From Romboutsia_E sp900604535 (GTDB lineage Bacteria; Bacillota; Clostridia; Peptostreptococcales; Peptostreptococcaceae), in the NCBI RefSeq assembly GCF_900604535.1, contig NZ_UWOT01000001.1, positions 248,001 through 312,000 of the forward strand: a stretch of 64,000 nt of DNA, given 5' to 3'. Below, piece after piece: positions 19,381 to 27,944 of this stretch. The position numbers and the translations under genes are program-made. Below the pieces are notes generated by a model. That model was not told the DNA's origin, did no database searches, and was given only the letters and a program-made list of their open reading frames with translations. Numbering within the stretch: the first letter of the stretch is position 1; each line of letters opens with the position of its first letter.

Positions 19381-19392
19381 TATTATTGCTCC

Positions 19393-20172
19393 TTATCTTT
19401 TAAATAATTTACTAAAAAGTCCCTTTTTTTCTTCATATCTGATTGCCTTAGGTATAATTATATCCTCATTTTTTATAATTAAACTCTGATTGTTATTAAA
19501 TAAATTATCTGCAACTTCTTTTGAATATTTATTTTCTACAAAGTTATATGCTTCTTTTAATTGAGGTCTTCTTCTTTCGCTTCCATGAGCGTCACTTGCT
19601 ATTATATGTACCATATTATTATCTAATAAAATATCACTTGTTCTTTTTATTTCTTTGCCATGCTTTCCTAATATACTAGAAGCATTTACTTGTATTATAG
19701 CTCCTTCTTTAATACAATCATATATTATATTCGGATTTTCTATAATATTATTATATCTTTCAACATGAGCTAATACAGGTGTATATCCTTTTAACTTAAC
19801 TTCATAAACTACATCGGCTAAATTTTTATGAATATTCATAGGTGAAAATTCTATTAGTACATACTTACTTTTATTTAATGTATAAAAGCTTAAAGTATCT
19901 AGATTTTCAATTATCTCATCTGTATAATATATTTCATTTCCTAACAATACTTCTAAGTTAATCTTATTTGCCTTTAAAGTTATATTGAATCTATCTACTA
20001 TATCTACAAGTTCTTCTCCCATTATATACTTAAATTCAGGATGAAAATGGGATGTATTTATTATTTTTTTTATACCTTCTTTTTCTGCTATTCTTGCCAT
20101 TTCTAATGCTTCTTCTAAATCAACTGCTCCATCATCAACTCCTGGCAGTATGTGACAATGTATATCTATCAT
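19393..20172 (-). CDS. PHP-family tyrosine-protein phosphatase (CpsB/YwqE type)
   Basis: This 259-residue metal-dependent phosphatase of the PHP superfamily begins MIDIHCHILPGVDDGA, the metal-binding motif of CpsB/YwqE. Further ligands are seen in NTSHFHPEF, GNEIYYT, AHVERY and ASDAHGSERR. Relatives dephosphorylate bacterial tyrosine kinases that control capsule or exopolysaccharide export. No capsule genes or BY-kinase occur in this window, so the partner is elsewhere or absent. It is first in the phosphatase-lgt-rsmH run. The start ATG has AAGGGGAAAATATT upstream. Confidence 0.87.
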   Translation of the reverse strand: MIDIHCHILPGVDDGAVDLEEALEMARIAEKEGIKKIINTSHFHPEFKYIMGEELVDIVDRFNITLKANKINLEVLLGNEIYYTDEIIENLDTLSFYTLNKSKYVLIEFSPMNIHKNLADVVYEVKLKGYTPVLAHVERYNNIIENPNIIYDCIKEGAIIQVNASSILGKHGKEIKRTSDILLDNNMVHIIASDAHGSERRRPQLKEAYNFVENKYSKEVADNLFNNNQSLIIKNEDIIIPKAIRYEEKKGLFSKLFKR

Positions 20173-20257
20173 AATATTTTCCCCTTACTATAATACTGAT
20201 TTAATTATAAAAGTTTATTTTAATATTATAACAGTTTTAAATTTATAAAAAAGTATT

Positions 20258-20289
20258 TTGACTAAATTTATAATAATATTATTATAAAT
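20258..20289. promoter_or_regulatory. Possible promoter with a 24-base palindrome, upstream of the broken kinase gene
   Basis: A TTGACT box at 20258-20263 on the plus strand is followed by a perfect palindrome at 20266-20289 (half-site ATTTATAATAAT). The palindrome covers the spacer and the likely -10 region (TATTAT at 20280 or TTATAA at 20282). It could be an operator for the locus, though AT-rich DNA makes palindromes commoner. The rest of the 200-base gap shows no gene. Confidence 0.35.
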
Positions 20290-20371
20290 GTCTAATTTAC
20301 TAATATCACATATTTGAATAATTGATAAAATAGATTATCCTAAAATAAAATATATAATAAGCGGAGGTCTT

Positions 20372-21528
20372 ATGAATAATTATAAATTAATTACAATATC
20401 TAGATATTTATCTTTATTTATGATATTTATAGATTATTTTATTAATATAAACTTATCATCAAGTTACTCATTTTTCTTAATACTGATATTTATAATAAAT
20501 AATCAAATTAGGTATTTTAATTTGTAATACAAAAAAATATTTATTCATATATCACTTATAATAGAATTTATTTTAATTTATATACTTTCTAATTATATTG
20601 ATAAAATTAATGTATTTTTCTTTATCCCAATGATTTTGGATATTACAAATTCTAAAAAAATCTATAACAAATATATTTACTTAATAATAGCTATAATTTT
20701 TTCATTAATAATAAATATTGATTATTCATTATTAAGTGCATTTGAATATTCATTTTTCTTATTAGTTATATCTATACTTTGTATCTATATACATAATGAA
20801 AGTTTATCTAAATTAAACTCTCAAAAAATATATAATCAACTTAGGATATCTGAAGATAAGTTAAAAAAAGCAAATTCTGATTTAGAAATTTATATAGATT
20901 CATTAGAAGAACTTACTATACTTAAAGAAAGAAATAGAATATCAAGAGAAATTCATGATAGCGTAGGACATGCTCTTTCTACAACAATAATTCAACTTAG
21001 TGCAATAGAAAAGTTAGTTTCTTATGATAAAGATTTAAAAGAATTAGTATGTGAGCTTAGAGAGTTTGTAAAAATGAGTTTAAAGAAGTACGAAATGCTA
21101 TAAATACTTTAAAACCTAAAGAATATGAAAAATATGAAAATCTTTTTAAAATAAAAGAATTAATAAATAATTTTTCAAAGATGACTAATATAGATGTTAA
21201 AATGACTGTATCTAAAAATACATGGAAGCTTTCTAGTATACAATTAACTTCTTTATATAGAGTTATTCAAGAAGCTTTATCAAACTGTATAAAACATTCT
21301 AATGCAACTAAAATTCAAATATTTTTAAATTTTAATAATGATAATTTAGTTATAAATATAAAAGATAATTGAACTACATGCAAAAATATAATCAAAGGAA
21401 ACGGACTAAAAAGTATTACTGAAAGAATGAATGAACTTAATGGCTTAGCTAGATTTAATTCTTCTAATGATGTTTTTTTAATACATGCTTCTTTTCCTAA
21501 AAATACAAGAGGTGAATTTATTGAGTAA
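20372..21528 (+). pseudogene. Broken sensor histidine kinase (NarL/DesK type)
   Basis: An ATG at 20372 with GGAGG upstream opens a reading frame with three lesions. There is a TAA at 20525-20527. One base has been lost in the A-run at 21070-21074, where the frame moves by -1 (after EFVK). There is a TGA at 21370-21372. Joining the pieces gives a membrane N-terminus, the phosphoacceptor region ERNRISREIHDSVGHALS (HisKA_3 type), then RVIQEALSNCIKHSNAT (N-box), and after the last stop GNGLKSITERMNEL (G-box). It ends in TAA at 21528, overlapping the start of the intact response regulator gene. Assembled length would be about 385 residues. Three lesions suggest real decay; sequencing error is possible for the homopolymer indel only. 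Confidence 0.85.
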
Positions 21529-22162
21529 AATAAATGTTTTAATTGTCGATGATGAAAAACTTATAAGAACAGGTCTTAAAATAATACTAAAATCTTATGA
21601 TGATATAAATGTTATTGGTGATGTAGCAAACGGATATGAAGCTTTAGATTTTTGTAAAAATAATAGTGTAGATTTAGTTCTTATGGATATAAGAATGAAT
21701 ATATGCGATGGTGTTTTAGGAACTAGATTAATTAAAGAATATGATGAATCTATAAAAATACTTATACTTACTACTTTTAATGACGACAAATATATAAAAG
21801 ATGCTATGAACCTAGGTGCATCTGGATACCTTTTAAAAGATAGCTCTAATGATGTTATATATGAAGGAATCCGCTCTAGCTTTTATGGAAATATAGTTTT
21901 AGATAAAAGTGTTGCATCAAAGGTCATTAATAATGAAACTAATAATACAAATGAAATTATAAACACACACAATTTATCATCTAAGGAAATTGATATAATA
22001 AAGCTTATAGCAAATGGTCTTACTAATAAAGAAATAAGTAATGAATTATTTCTATCTGAAGGAACTATAAAAAATAATATAAGTAATATATTATCAAAAC
22101 TTAACCTTAGAGATAGAACTCAAATTGCTATATTTGCTTTTAAAAATAAAATAGTGACTTAA
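21521..22162 (+). CDS. NarL/FixJ-family response regulator
   Basis: This 213-residue two-domain regulator has a receiver domain (about residues 3-118) with the acidic pair DDE, the phosphoacceptor Asp in VLMDIRM and the switch Thr/Lys in LTTF and LLKDSS. A LuxR-type helix-turn-helix follows (about 148-210, LSSKEIDIIKLIANGLTNKEIS). The start is a TTG at 21521 behind AGAGGTGAA, overlapping the kinase end by 8 bases. It looks intact although its kinase partner is broken. By position it should control the ABC transporter genes downstream. Confidence 0.9.
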   Translation: MSKINVLIVDDEKLIRTGLKIILKSYDDINVIGDVANGYEALDFCKNNSVDLVLMDIRMNICDGVLGTRLIKEYDESIKILILTTFNDDKYIKDAMNLGASGYLLKDSSNDVIYEGIRSSFYGNIVLDKSVASKVINNETNNTNEIINTHNLSSKEIDIIKLIANGLTNKEISNELFLSEGTIKNNISNILSKLNLRDRTQIAIFAFKNKIVT

Positions 22163-22174
22163 GTCACTATTTTT
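22148..22174 (+). terminator. Terminator overlapping the response regulator stop codon
   Basis: The palindrome has half-site AAATAGTGACTT followed by its complement and a short T-run, and it includes the TAA stop. It is symmetric, with almost no loop. It should reduce transcription from the regulator into the ABC genes. Confidence 0.55.
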
Positions 22175-22192
22175 AGTTACTTTAAGTTATAG

Positions 22193-22245
22193 AAAAACCT
22201 CCCGTAATTTTTTATTATAGTATTAGAAAATTACGGGAGGTTTTT
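22193..22245 (+). promoter_or_regulatory. 19-bp hairpin containing the ABC ATPase ribosome binding site
   Basis: The perfect 19-base arms lie at 22193-22211 and 22227-22245, with a 15-base loop. The 3' arm contains GGGAGG, the only Shine-Dalgarno for the ATPase gene, and ends directly before its ATG at 22246. The TTTTT at the foot of the stem also gives it the form of a terminator. It could act on transcription, on translation, or on both, or be a protein operator in DNA. Confidence 0.65.
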
Positions 22246-23181
22246 ATGAGCTTTATAAAAATAGAAAATATAACAAAAAGATTTAACGATAAAATAGCTT
22301 TAGATAATATTAGCTTTAATATCAGTGAAGGTGAAATATTTGGACTTATAGGTCCAAATGGTGCTGGTAAGTCAACATTAATAAATATTGTATCAGGACT
22401 TACTTCACCTAATAGCGGTACTATTCAAATAAATAATATGACTATGGACAAAGACTCCATAAAAGTAAAATCTTTAATAGGATTAGTTCCACAAGAACTT
22501 GCAATAATAGAAACTTTAACACCTTATGATAACTTAGAGTATTTTGCTTCATTATATGGACTTAAAGGTAAATTATTAAAAGAAAGAATAAGCGAGTGTT
22601 TAGAAATATCAGGTCTTATAGATGTTAAAAAGAAAAAAGTAAGTAAATTATCTGGTGGTATGAAAAGAAGACTTAATATAGCAGTGGCTTTAATTAATCA
22701 TCCTAAAATATTAATACTTGATGAACCAACAGTTGGAGTTGACCCTCAATCAAGAAATCATATTTTTACAGTCTTAAAAAATCTATCAAAAGAAAGAAAT
22801 ACAACTATAATATATACATCTCATTATATGGAAGAGGTAGAAAGTCTTTGTTCTAAGATATTTATTATGGATGAAGGAAAAGAAATTGCTTTTGGTACTC
22901 AAGATTATTTAAGGAACTTAGTTTCAAGTAACACTAATATATCCATATGTGTAAATAATTTAAATGGAAATATTATATTTGAACTAAAAAATCTCAAGGG
23001 AGTTATATCTGTAAAAGAAGAAGACGGTTTACTTTTACTTAGTACAGAAAAAGATTTTTCTATATCAAAAGCTTTAAGTATATTAGAAAGTAACCATGCT
23101 TGTTTATCTAATATTTCTTATAATAATTCTAGTCTTGAAGATGTGTTTTTAAATCTTACAGGAAAGAATCTAAGAGATTAG
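22246..23181 (+). CDS. ABC transporter ATP-binding protein (DrrA-like exporter)
   Basis: This is a 311-residue ATPase with Walker A GPNGAGKST, the Q-loop at VPQELAI, the signature LSGGMKRR, Walker B ILILDEPTVGVDP and the switch His in TSHYMEE. The roughly 80-residue C-terminal extension is typical of exporters of the DrrA/CcmA group, which move drugs, peptides or lipids. The two following genes encode its membrane partners. The start ATG directly follows the hairpin that buries its ribosome binding site. It ends 9 bases before the first permease gene. The substrate is unknown. Confidence 0.92.
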   Translation: MSFIKIENITKRFNDKIALDNISFNISEGEIFGLIGPNGAGKSTLINIVSGLTSPNSGTIQINNMTMDKDSIKVKSLIGLVPQELAIIETLTPYDNLEYFASLYGLKGKLLKERISECLEISGLIDVKKKKVSKLSGGMKRRLNIAVALINHPKILILDEPTVGVDPQSRNHIFTVLKNLSKERNTTIIYTSHYMEEVESLCSKIFIMDEGKEIAFGTQDYLRNLVSSNTNISICVNNLNGNIIFELKNLKGVISVKEEDGLLLLSTEKDFSISKALSILESNHACLSNISYNNSSLEDVFLNLTGKNLRD

Positions 23182-23190
23182 GAGGATATT

Positions 23191-24278
23191 ATGAGATTAT
23201 ACTATAGTATTAAGTTTTTCTTTAAATCACTTAAAAGTAATTTATTTATGAATATATGTAACTTTATACTTTTACCAATTTTTATGGTTTTCTTTTTAGG
23301 AAGTATAAGTAAGTCAACATTTGAAAGCCCTAATGTTACTCAAATTATAAATATAAACTTTGTAGATAATGATAATACTACTTCATCAAATCATCTTATT
23401 AGTTATATTAAAAATAATTATAGTGAATTATTTAGTATAGAAGATAAAAATAAGGATCTTAATTTAGAAATACAATTCCTAAAGGATATGAAGTTAGTTT
23501 AGAAAATAATAATAAAAATTCCATAAATATAAAAGAACTTCATAAAAAAAGCTCAAACTTCTCAAGCATTGCTAAAAATATTATAGATAATTATCATGAA
23601 GAATTATATTTTAGTGATGTTGGTACTTCATTTATAGAAAGTAAATTTGTAGATTCAAATATATCTAAGTCTTCATCTGAGTATTTTGCTATATCACTAT
23701 TAGGTTTTTTAATTATATCAATGATATTTAATAATACTGCATCTGGTTATGATGGTGAAGTAAGTAATTCTTATATAGGAGAATACTCTGGATTAAATAA
23801 ACGAATATACTCTATGCCTATATCTAGAGTAAGTAAGTTAATTTTAAGCTTTGTAAATTTATTTATATATTCTTTAATTTTTTTAATTTTATATGTGTTT
23901 ATTAATAGATTTTTAGGAACTGCATTTACTGGAAATATATTTTTATTAATTATTATATGTTTAATTACATCCATATTTATAGCTTCAATATCAAAGTTCA
24001 TAAGTTCATTTATTCCTAAAAAATATGGTGTTATCATTACATGTATTTTAAGCTTTGCTGAGTTAATTTTAGGTGGTACATTTGTTCCTTTTTATGAGGA
24101 TTTATCTAAATTTTATACTCTATCACCTACACATATTATAAATAATTTATTTACTAATTATAGTGTATACGATAATTTTAGCTCTATATCAACTTCATGT
24201 ATTTTAATACTATTAATATCATCAATATTATTTATTTTATCAGCAATAAAAGAAAAATATCATTGGAGGGAAATATAA
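23191..24278 (+). pseudogene. Frameshifted ABC-2 type permease
   Basis: The frame opens well (ATG behind AGGAGGATATT) with a membrane segment and extracellular loop. It then shifts by -1 near 23470-23475, ending early at 23502. The second frame resumes directly with IPKGYEVSLENNNKNS and continues through five membrane segments to 24278. Restoring one A in the CAATT at 23473-23477 would give about 362 residues, close to the 355 of the sister permease next door. The break removes all but the first membrane segment from translation. It is a true pseudogene if the base is really missing; a single-base sequencing error is the alternative. Confidence 0.85.
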
Positions 24279-25346
24279 ATGAATATAATTAATTTAACTT
24301 TAGCAAATATAAAGAGGTATTTAAAATCACCTCATTTAATATTACCAATGATATTTGTACCATTAGTTATGATATTTTTTGTAAGCTCATCAGTAAATAA
24401 CTCAAATGGATCTTTATTTGAGCAACAAATTGCCTTGGTATGTAACAAAGATGGAAAATATGAAAGCAAACTTATAGATGAACTAGGAGATAATATGACT
24501 TTATTTGATATTAAGGATAAAGAAAAAGCTATAGATTTACTAAAAAATAATGATATTTCTTCTGTTATAGTATTAAATAATAATTTTTCTGTTGATATTG
24601 ATAATTCAGTTAGTCCTAAAGTTACATCATTTAAAACATCTAATGGTGGAGGAAGTTTATTAACTGAATCAAATATAAATAAATTTATAAGTAAATCGTT
24701 AAAATATAAGGAAGACGGTAATATAAATACAAGTATAATAACTTCTAATATAATAAAAAAAGAATCTTCTCTATTAGGAAGCGACGTATTATCTGTTTTT
24801 ATGATTTCTTATTTTTTATACTTATGTAGCGGTGTATTTTGTATGGATTTATTATCACTTAGAAAATCAAATGTATTAAGAAGAATGTTATCTACTAAAA
24901 ATAAAGATTTCCATATTATTTTTAGTTTATGTTTCTCATTATTTTTAGTTCAAGCATTCTTTTCTTCTTTAGCTTTAATCTTAGCAAATATAATTCATGG
25001 AGATAATATAAGTATACCTACTATATTATTAATTTGTGCTAACTCATTTGTTTCTACTGGTTTAGTAATTTTCATATGTAGGTTATTTAAAAAAGAATCT
25101 TATGTATTTCTTACAACTTCATTTTATTGTTTAATTAGTATCATTTTATGCTTAGGTGATTTACTACCTTCATTAAATATTAATAGTCAATTATTTAATA
25201 AATTATCTATGATATCTCCATTTTATTGGATATTTGAAGTAGCTAATGGAGGTAATATATATATATCTATATTTGCTTTATTGTTAATGGGATTAGTCTT
25301 TATGACATGTGGTAGCTTTAAATTAAAAGACTTTGCTAGAAATTAA
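24279..25346 (+). CDS. ABC-2 type permease
   Basis: This 355-residue membrane protein has one N-terminal membrane segment, a large external loop (about residues 45-170) and five or six C-terminal segments, the ABC-2/YhgE-like plan. It begins one base after the stop of the frameshifted permease, behind TGGAGGGAAATATAA, so the two were translationally coupled. It is intact, as is the ATPase, but without its sister permease a working heterodimeric exporter is doubtful unless two copies of this subunit suffice. Confidence 0.85.
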   Translation: MNIINLTLANIKRYLKSPHLILPMIFVPLVMIFFVSSSVNNSNGSLFEQQIALVCNKDGKYESKLIDELGDNMTLFDIKDKEKAIDLLKNNDISSVIVLNNNFSVDIDNSVSPKVTSFKTSNGGGSLLTESNINKFISKSLKYKEDGNINTSIITSNIIKKESSLLGSDVLSVFMISYFLYLCSGVFCMDLLSLRKSNVLRRMLSTKNKDFHIIFSLCFSLFLVQAFFSSLALILANIIHGDNISIPTILLICANSFVSTGLVIFICRLFKKESYVFLTTSFYCLISIILCLGDLLPSLNINSQLFNKLSMISPFYWIFEVANGGNIYISIFALLLMGLVFMTCGSFKLKDFARN

Positions 25347-25380
25347 AAAAAGAATTCACTAAATAGTGAATTCTTTTTTT
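25345..25380. terminator. Bidirectional terminator between the ABC locus and the M16 genes
   Basis: The stem AAAGAATTCACTA with its complement is flanked by A and T runs on both sides, so it can stop transcripts from either direction. The neighbouring genes converge here. Confidence 0.85.
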
Positions 25381-25381
25381 A

Positions 25382-26668
25382 TTATTTAGGCTCAACTATA
25401 GATATTACACAATACTCCTCTTTTAAATGCTCTTTAAGTCTTTCTTCTATTTCTTCAAACTTAACTTCTTTTATAACATCTAAATAATCTAGTACATTCA
25501 TACCCTTAAAGTTATATGCTATAAAGTTATTTGCAATAAAGTTAACAGAGTCAAAATATTTTAAGAAATGTCCAATTTTCTTTTTCTTAGTTCTTTCAAA
25601 AGCGACTTTATCTAAACCTTCTTTTTTATATTTTTCTATATATTCAAGAATTATTCTTTTTACTTCCTTGGGATTTTTAGAATCTCCACCTATTATAGTA
25701 AACCCATAATTTACTTGAGATGAAAATCCTGATCCAAAGTTTTCATTTATTAATCCTTGCATGTATAAGTCTTCGTAAAGAGCTGTCCCTCTTTTAAAAA
25801 TCATATCTATTAATATTTCTGTAATTATTTCCTTTTTCATAAGCTCTTTACCAGACATACCTACATTATTATCTTTAAATGCTATATTAAACATAGGTAT
25901 TGATATTGAAAACTTTTCAATTACTTCCTTTTCATTTACATGATTAGGTTCATCTGGATAAAATGTTTCTATTTTATGTTCTAATTTTTCTACATCATTA
26001 TGATTATATTTTTTTACCGTATCCATAACTTTATTTACATCCAAATCTCCAACTACAAATAAAGTCATATTTCCTGGATTATAAAATGTATTGTAACACT
26101 TATATAATTCTTCTTTTGTTATTTTATATATACTATCAACGCTACCTGCTATATCAACTCTTACTGGATAGTTTACATACATTGCTTTTAAAGCGTTAAA
26201 ATATACATTCCAATCAGGATCATCATTGTACATTTTTATTTCTTGTTCTATTATTCCCTTTTCCTTTTCTACATTTTCATCTGTAAAATAAGGAGTCTGA
26301 ACGTAATCTATTAAATGAGCTAAGCATTCATAAAAATACTCAGTACAAGAAAATAAGTAAGCCGTCATTGTAAAATTAGTAAATGCATTTGCACTTGCTC
26401 CATACTTAGAAAATTCGTCAAATGCATTTTTTCCATTTGGTTGTTCAAACATCTTATGTTCTAGAAAATGAGCAATTCCTTCGTTTACTCTTATTGGCTT
26501 ATTCTCGCCTATTGGCACAAATTCTAATTCATTTGAACCATAATTAGTTGCAAGAACTGCATATTTTTTTGTAAATCCCTCTTTAGGCATAAAGTAAACA
26601 TCTAATCCATTTTCTAATTTTTCATAATATATCTTTTCTTTTAAAACTTCATTAGTAATTTCTTTCAT
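25382..26668 (-). CDS. yfmH: M16 zinc peptidase, active subunit (YfmH type)
   Basis: This 428-residue pitrilysin-family protein has the inverted zinc motif HFLEH (His67, Glu70, His71) and a downstream Glu in EKEKGIIEQEI, so the metal site looks complete. Members of this pair in Bacillus are annotated as linked to 5-aminopentanol modification of elongation factor P; the biochemical role is not clear. It lies 12 bases after the inactive partner gene, so they are co-expressed and probably form a heterodimer like other M16B pairs. The start has AAGGAGGCATAAAT. Confidence 0.9.
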   Translation of the reverse strand: MKEITNEVLKEKIYYEKLENGLDVYFMPKEGFTKKYAVLATNYGSNELEFVPIGENKPIRVNEGIAHFLEHKMFEQPNGKNAFDEFSKYGASANAFTNFTMTAYLFSCTEYFYECLAHLIDYVQTPYFTDENVEKEKGIIEQEIKMYNDDPDWNVYFNALKAMYVNYPVRVDIAGSVDSIYKITKEELYKCYNTFYNPGNMTLFVVGDLDVNKVMDTVKKYNHNDVEKLEHKIETFYPDEPNHVNEKEVIEKFSISIPMFNIAFKDNNVGMSGKELMKKEIITEILIDMIFKRGTALYEDLYMQGLINENFGSGFSSQVNYGFTIIGGDSKNPKEVKRIILEYIEKYKKEGLDKVAFERTKKKKIGHFLKYFDSVNFIANNFIAYNFKGMNVLDYLDVIKEVKFEEIEERLKEHLKEEYCVISIVEPK

Positions 26669-26680
26669 ATTTATGCCTCC

Positions 26681-27943
26681 TTAGTTGCTTAAGAAATATA
26701 CAGTATCTAATTTTATATCTTTTACAACTTCAACTATATCTTCTACACTTATTTTATCTAATTTATCTATTATTGATTCTATAGTAGAATTAGTTTTTCC
26801 CATTGCTTGAGCAAAGTAAAAATCACTTCTTCCACCTATATTATCTGCTATTGTTCTCATAGAACTTATTAAAGCACTTTTACTGTTATTTAACTCTTTA
26901 TCAGATATTTCTCCATTTTTCAATTTACCTAATTGCTCATTTATTAAATTTATTGTTTTTTCATAATTATTGGCTTCTATTCCTGCTGATATAAATAATA
27001 TTCCTTTATATTTTTCTATTGAAGAATATACATAGTAACATAGACTTTCTTTTTCTCTTACATTTAAGAATAATTTAGAGTCTGGTCCTCCACCTAATAT
27101 ATTTGACCCTACTACTAAGGCAAAGTATTTTTCTTCTTCTAAGTAATCTATATTACTTCTATAACCCATTATAAGTTTTCCTTGAGTTATTTCCATTTTT
27201 TCATTTACAGTTTTAACTTCTTTTATTTCTTTTATAAATTCATCTCTAGGTATATCTATTATATTTCCTCTTTCAAATTTAAAGTTATCAGTTATTACTT
27301 TTATAACTTCATCTTCATCAAAATCACCTTCAACTACTATATCTATTGGTGATGTTCTTAAGATTTCTTTATAGTGTTCATATAACTCTTTAGGAGTTAT
27401 TTTGTCTATATCTTCTTCATATCCATATTCACTTATGCTGTATCTTTCACCTTGGCACATTTCTTCAAAGGCTCTTTCAAGTGCATATCTTCCTTTATCA
27501 TTAATTTTAGCTTGTATTCTATCCTTTAAATTTTGCTTTTCTATATTTAAAAACTCTTCTTTAAATCCACCATCTATTACTAATGGATTGTTTACTATAT
27601 CATTAAAGAATTCAATTACATCTTTAAATATATTTTCATCTAAATATTTTTCATTTGTACTTATTATTTTAAAACTAAGTACTTGGCGCTCTCCTCTTTT
27701 AGTAATATCTGCTCCCATTGAAGATCCATATAAGTTATCTAACTCATTTGATATTTCTCTTGCACTAGGATATTTCATACTACCACTAGTTACAATCTCT
27801 GGTATTAAAGCATTTTTTGTAGCTTCATCTTTATCTAGTAATCTTTGTATATATATACTTACAAGATTAGATTTAAATTTCTTAGAATGAATTAACGTTA
27901 AGTTAATTTGTTCTCCTAAAGATATATTTTTTATTCCGTCCAT
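26681..27943 (-). CDS. yfmF: M16 peptidase-like protein, non-catalytic partner (YfmF type)
   Basis: This is a 420-residue M16-fold protein. At the place where the active sister has HFLEH, this one reads VTSGSMKYPSAREIS, so it lacks the zinc ligands and cannot be catalytic by itself. The later R/Y region (PDSKLFLNVREKESLCYYVYS) that helps substrate binding is kept, as in other M16B beta-type subunits. It precedes yfmH by 12 bases and follows the chelatase-like gene by 1 base, so the three probably form one operon. The start ATG has ATAGGAGGGTAAA. Confidence 0.9.
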   Translation of the reverse strand: MDGIKNISLGEQINLTLIHSKKFKSNLVSIYIQRLLDKDEATKNALIPEIVTSGSMKYPSAREISNELDNLYGSSMGADITKRGERQVLSFKIISTNEKYLDENIFKDVIEFFNDIVNNPLVIDGGFKEEFLNIEKQNLKDRIQAKINDKGRYALERAFEEMCQGERYSISEYGYEEDIDKITPKELYEHYKEILRTSPIDIVVEGDFDEDEVIKVITDNFKFERGNIIDIPRDEFIKEIKEVKTVNEKMEITQGKLIMGYRSNIDYLEEEKYFALVVGSNILGGGPDSKLFLNVREKESLCYYVYSSIEKYKGILFISAGIEANNYEKTINLINEQLGKLKNGEISDKELNNSKSALISSMRTIADNIGGRSDFYFAQAMGKTNSTIESIIDKLDKISVEDIVEVVKDIKLDTVYFLSN

Positions 27944-27944
27944 T

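Noticed and set aside
20630..21372. Two short separate genes within the kinase region
   Set aside because: Both fragments lie in one continuous kinase frame once one base and two stop codons are allowed for, so they are parts of a pseudogene and not separate genes.
27402..27890. Plus-strand open frame of 162 codons inside the non-catalytic M16 gene
   Set aside because: It is an antisense shadow of a clear coding region, Ser/Leu-rich and without a ribosome site.
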